NCBI GenBank assembly: GCA_001643675.2
Contig: LSRY02000006.1
Location: 1,056,501 to 1,120,500 of the forward strand
Origin: Monocercomonoides exilis
Lineage: Eukaryota; Preaxostyla; Oxymonadida; Polymastigidae
Length of the DNA: 64,000 nucleotides
Direction: 5' to 3'
Within the stretch, counting starts at the first letter, position 1. The number at the start of each line of letters is the position of its first letter. Below are positions 59,886 to 64,000 of the stretch, piece by piece. Made by a program: the position numbers and the translations under genes. The notes under the pieces were generated by a model. That model was not told the DNA's origin. It saw nothing but the letters and a program-made list of their open reading frames with translations, and did no database searches.

Positions 59886-62538
59886 TTAGCGTGAATTAAC
59901 TGCATTTAACATCGCATTAATTCTCGCCATTTCATCCGCAGATGAGATGAACAATGGCTTTGCCACAGGTGCATCGCAAGACCTCATCCCCTCGCAATTC
60001 TCACTGAACCTCTCTAAAGGATCGATCACGAGTGCCGTTGGCCTCCTCTTGAACATGTCAACAATCTGCTTTGTCTCGTCAATCGTCTCCATCAGCGCCA
60101 TCCTCCCAAACACCCACAGCCCCAGGCGCACCCGTGAGACAGCCACGACCCACCGGCGGACGTCGCGCAGATGCCCCGCGCTCGCCCCGCTCCGCACAAG
60201 CGACACGAGCACATAGTCCTCCTCCAGCCCTTGGAAGCGGTCAATTGTTGTCACTTTGTGCGGACTGCCGTACTTCGGATTGACTGCACACTCTTTCTCT
60301 ATCATCTCCCTCAGCAGCGCCTTCTGCCCGTTATACGCTGCAAGAATCGCTATGCGCTTCGCAGGGTAGCCCAGCAGCCGCATGTACTTGTACACCTCCA
60401 CCACAAACTTCGCTTCCCCGAGGTTCTGATAGAAGAACTGCACACTCTGCGTCTCCCCTTTCCCTTGATAGTCTCCAACATTCACAAACTGGTAGTCAAA
60501 CCCAAATCCTGCATTACCCACTCCAAATTTACCTTTCCTCTCAACGACAGCCGGCAGATCGCCCAGGCGATCGTACCGCCACCGGAACAGATCTGCAATC
60601 GACGCTCTTGTTCTCCCTTGTTTGTCCAGCTGAATGAAGGGAACACCAAAGCGAATGAGACGAGAAAATAAAGATTGATCAAAATGGCAGAATTTGGAGA
60701 GGCCCATGTTCTGCACCACAGGCGGGAGCTGGTGATGATCGCCGATCAGAATGATCCGCTTCAGCCGGCAGCCTCCTCTGTATTCTGAACTGTCTCCGTC
60801 TCCTTCTCCTGCTGTGCCTTCTCCTTTCACTTTTGCTGTTCTCTTCTTCTTCTTCTGCAGGCACATCGCAATCATCGCCTCAATCTCCAGCACCTGCCCT
60901 GCCTCCTCCATGATGAGGGTGTCATACTCAAACTGGTCGTTTATCAGCTCGTCTCTCACCATCGCCGCGTGTGTGCACGTCATCGCCACCACTTTTGCGT
61001 GTCTGCATAGAAGATGCCTCGATCTGTCCCTTTGCGAGGTGAAGAGCTCAAATGGACGGCATTCACGCACAGAGGAGAAGATGGAGGCAATGCACGAGAA
61101 GAGATGCTGAGAGATGCGGTATTTGGAGAGAGGGGGGAGATTGCTGGGGAAGAAGAGGGGCTTGAAACGAGGGTAAGGCAATTGTGGTGGTTGTGAGGCT
61201 GTTGTTGAATTAGCAGATGAAGAAGCAGAAGCAGAAGCAGAAGAAGAAGAAGCAGAAGCAGATATAGAAGACGATGGCTGATGATGAATGATATTCCCTT
61301 CTTCATCTTCGTCTTCCTCAGACTCGCCTTCAATGTCCATCGCAGCTGGATCTTTCTTTGCCTTCTTTTTGACTGAAGACGCATCAGAAGAAGAGGAGGA
61401 AGAGGAAGAAGAAGAAGAAGTTAACGGCCGAGGTTGCATGTTTTGCGCATCCTCTTCTGGAACCATCCCAAACCCAACATTCTTCAAGTAGAAATAGTTC
61501 TCCTCAAAGAACGCTTTAAATGGAAAGTCCTTTTCAATATCGAATTCTTCTTCTTCTTTCTGTTCTTCTCTTTTCTCTGTCAAAGTTTTACTTTCTTCCA
61601 CATCCATTGCTGATGCATCAATCTTTCCAGTATCATCTTTCCCTTCCTTCCCCTTCTCTTTCCCTTTCTTCTCTTTCTCCTTCTCCTTCTCCTCCTTCTC
61701 AATCACCCTCAAGCATTTCTCCTCATACTCCCTCCACAACTTCCTCACATAGTACTCATAGAAATACTCTGCGCTCTCACAGCTCTGGCTCGCCTGCTCT
61801 GCTGGCCCTCCCAGCGACTTCACCAGCCTCTTCACAACATCCAAATACGACAGCCTCCTCCCCAGCATATGCAATACCCTCCCTTCCCTCGTAAAGTCCT
61901 GCTTCAGCTCCAGCAGCTCTTCCCCGTGTCCCAGTCTCAGCAGGTACCGCTCGTCCACCACGCCTCTTTGGCTCACCCGCTCGAAGATCTGGTTCAGCCC
62001 GTGGTTTGAGTGCGCCATCAGCACAATTCTCTCCGTCGGGTGCGAAGAAGCTAACAATGACACAACATTCGCTGTCACTTCGGTTTTGCCTGTGCCTGGC
62101 GGGCCGACAACAAGTGTTAGACCGTGTCGAAGGCTGCTGTGGATGGCAGAGATCTGAGAGGGGGTGAAGGGGGTGGTGTTGAAACAGAAGGAAGAAGGAG
62201 AAGCGGGAGAAGAAGAAGAGAGGGAAGAAGAGTAAGAAGAAGAGGAGGAAGATGGATTTGAATAAGCAGGAATAATTGGATATGGCATGGGGGACATTTG
62301 CATTTGAGATGCCGAAGAAGCAGCAGAAGAAGAAGAATAAGAAGAAGAAGAGGAAGAAGCAGAAGCAGAAACAGCCGAGGCAACAGCAGAAAATGCGAAC
62401 AATGAGTCATTCACAGATGCTTCAAGTGGAGGAGGATAACGCTGCACATGAATTGTGGCACCCTCAAATCCAGATACTTTCTGTGGCAGAGGTTGTTCCA
62501 TTGATAGGCGATAGAACCAGCGGTGAGGAATAACATTG

Positions 62539-62570
<32 letters not shown>

Positions 62571-62574
62571 AGAA

Positions 62575-62608
<34 letters not shown>

Positions 62609-64000
62609 CCATTGTTGATGGAACTGTATTATTCAATCCAATTTTCTCGACAAGACTCGAATAAGCAGAATCTGCTGCTGGATCGTCTTCGAATGTGATG
62701 TTGGCGTTCTTGAAGGATGCTCTGATGTGCTCATCAGACACAAACACATCACCAAAGTCAATCCAATTTCTGTTCTCTGAAGAAGAAGAGGAAGAGGAAG
62801 AAACAGAAGAAGAAGAAGAAGAAGAAGAACTTGCAGATGATGATGAAGCTGTTGAAGAAGATGAAGATGTTTTTGTCTGTCTTGCAATCAGACTCGTCAG
62901 CAGCTCAATTCTCCTGTCTTCTCTCATCTCTGCCTCCATTCTCTTCATCCTCTCCTTCGGCGTCTCTATTTCTTCTGCTGATTCACCTTCGTTTTTCTCT
63001 CCATTCTTCGTCATTTCTTTCTTTTCCTTCTTATTCTTCTTTCCTTTCGCTGCAAGTTTCTTTTCTCTCAACCTCTTCTTCTTCTTCAGCTTCTCAATCT
63101 CTCTTTGCCAGCTCAGAAGATTTCCTTTCTTTTCTTCCTCTTCCTCTGCCTCCACTTTGTTGGGTGTGCAGGCTGAAGGATTGGCAATTCCAATGAGAAT
63201 GTCATTCATCCAATTGGGAATGCAAAGAGAGGTTGAAGGAGAGGAGGAAGAAGAAGACGACGACGATGATGAAGCAGAAGAAGCAGAAGAAGAGCTAACA
63301 ATTCCTGTGCCACTTCCTCCTTCCACATCTGACTCAAGAAGCAGACTGCGTATCGTCTGCAGCACCGCCTTGAAGTTGTTCTCTTTTGCTCTCCTTCTGA
63401 TGACAAGATTGAATGTCTGATATGGATTAACCACTGGCGCATACAACTCATCAATATCATCTTCCTCTCTTTCTCCTTCTCTTTCTCCTCCTCCTCCATT
63501 GCCTGAATCAAACGCATGCTGCAAGCTGTACTCACTCGCCCCGCTCAGCAGCTTCTTCCGCTTCTTCTCCATCTCCAACATCCGCTTCCTCCTCTTCCTC
63601 CTCTCCTCTTTCTCCTTCTCCTTCTCCTTCACTTCATTCATGTCCCTCTGATATTGATTCGCATCCACAAGCGCTCTGAAAATACGGATATTCCCTTTCA
63701 ACTCCACTCCTCGTGTGACTTTCACCTTCTGCCCAGCAAAACTGGCAACGCCCGCTTTTTCTGCATCGACAGCAGCAGTCAGAAACTCCGTTCGCACGTT
63801 GCCTTCTTCGTCTTCGATCTCCACAATCTCTGCCCCTCGCACAAAGGATACCCCATGCTTCAGACGGAAATCGGATTCTTTTAGTTTTCCTCCTTCTTTA
63901 TTTTCTTCTTCTTCTTCTTCTTCTTCTTCTTCTTCCTCTTTCCCTCCCACACTCACCAGGAACACCACATCGTGTCTCTTCATCTCGTCCCACTCGCTTC
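59886..64000 (-). CDS. AQR: Aquarius (AQR/IBP160) spliceosomal helicase, C-terminal part (5' end outside window)
   Basis: The frame is open from the window edge to TAA at 59886, about 1370 codons, and enters as SEWDEMKRHDVVFLVSV. It follows Aquarius: RGAEIVEIEDEEGNVR, VDANQYQRDMN, TFNLVIRRRAKENNFKAVLQ, then SF1 helicase motifs FTPSQISAIHSSLRHGLTLV, GPPGTGKTEVTANVVS (Walker A), LMAHSNHGLNQIFERV, LLRLGHGEE, MTCTHAAMVRDEL, LIMEEAGQVLEIE (motif II), ILIGDHHQLPPVV, GRTRASIADLFRWRYD, FFYQNLGEAKFVVEVYKYM, VTTIDRFQGLEEDYVLVSLV and HLRDVRRWVVAVSR. AQR binds intron upstream of the branch point and remodels the spliceosome. Ser, Glu and Lys runs are inserted between nearly every block. Its N-terminal ARM region is beyond the window. 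Confidence 0.95.

Noticed and set aside
59947-63884. Plus-strand Ser/Leu/Phe-rich frames opposite Aquarius
   Set aside because: They are antisense to a gene with a full set of helicase motifs; composition only.

Overview
The window looks like nuclear DNA of an anaerobic flagellated protist. The best inference is an oxymonad/Preaxostyla relative such as Monocercomonoides. Supporting signs are strong AT richness, genes split by short AT-rich GT-AG introns (about 50-280 bp), many enzymes padded with Ser, Asp/Glu or Lys/Glu runs, a very large beta-helix (Pmp-like) surface protein, a SPRY-type protein, a plant-type DYRK kinase and a flagellar transport GTPase. Host genes end in TAA or TGA at the expected C-termini, so the host code appears standard. 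The species itself cannot be read from the sequence.

Layout. (1) 1-23.6 kb is gene-dense: IFT22 (partial, -), POLD3-like (+), RNF216-like RBR ligase (+), TGS1-like cap hypermethylase (-), a SPRY-like protein (-), an unrecognised coiled-coil protein (+), a DYRKP-like kinase (+) and the surface protein (+). (2) 23.6-37.7 kb is a transposon island. Two copies of one pogo/Tigger-like element lie in the same orientation. The older copy carries two nested inverted-repeat elements. Between the copies is a 6.9-kb block bounded by a perfect 27-bp inverted repeat and holding relics of an ARM/HEAT-like gene. (3) 37.9-42.4 kb holds triosephosphate isomerase and a SET2/SETD2-type histone methyltransferase. 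(4) 42.4-55.6 kb is a second island: a 1.3-kb non-autonomous element, degraded coding sequence, a broken intron-containing DDE-type transposase-like gene of a family I cannot name, and a third pogo-like element with about 45-bp terminal repeats. (5) 55.6-64 kb is gene-dense on the minus strand: CNOT7/CAF1 deadenylase, a D-2-hydroxyacid dehydrogenase and Aquarius (partial).

Function. There is no operon-like system. Several genes serve RNA metabolism (TGS1 for snRNA/snoRNA caps, Aquarius for the spliceosome, CNOT7 for mRNA decay, SET2 for transcription-coupled chromatin), which suits an intron-rich genome. Others serve replication (POLD3), ubiquitin signalling (RNF216-like), kinase signalling, intraflagellar transport and glycolysis.

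Method note. All exon joins were built by hand from GT-AG sites, frame and remembered family motifs. They are predictions, although every complete join listed is divisible by three.
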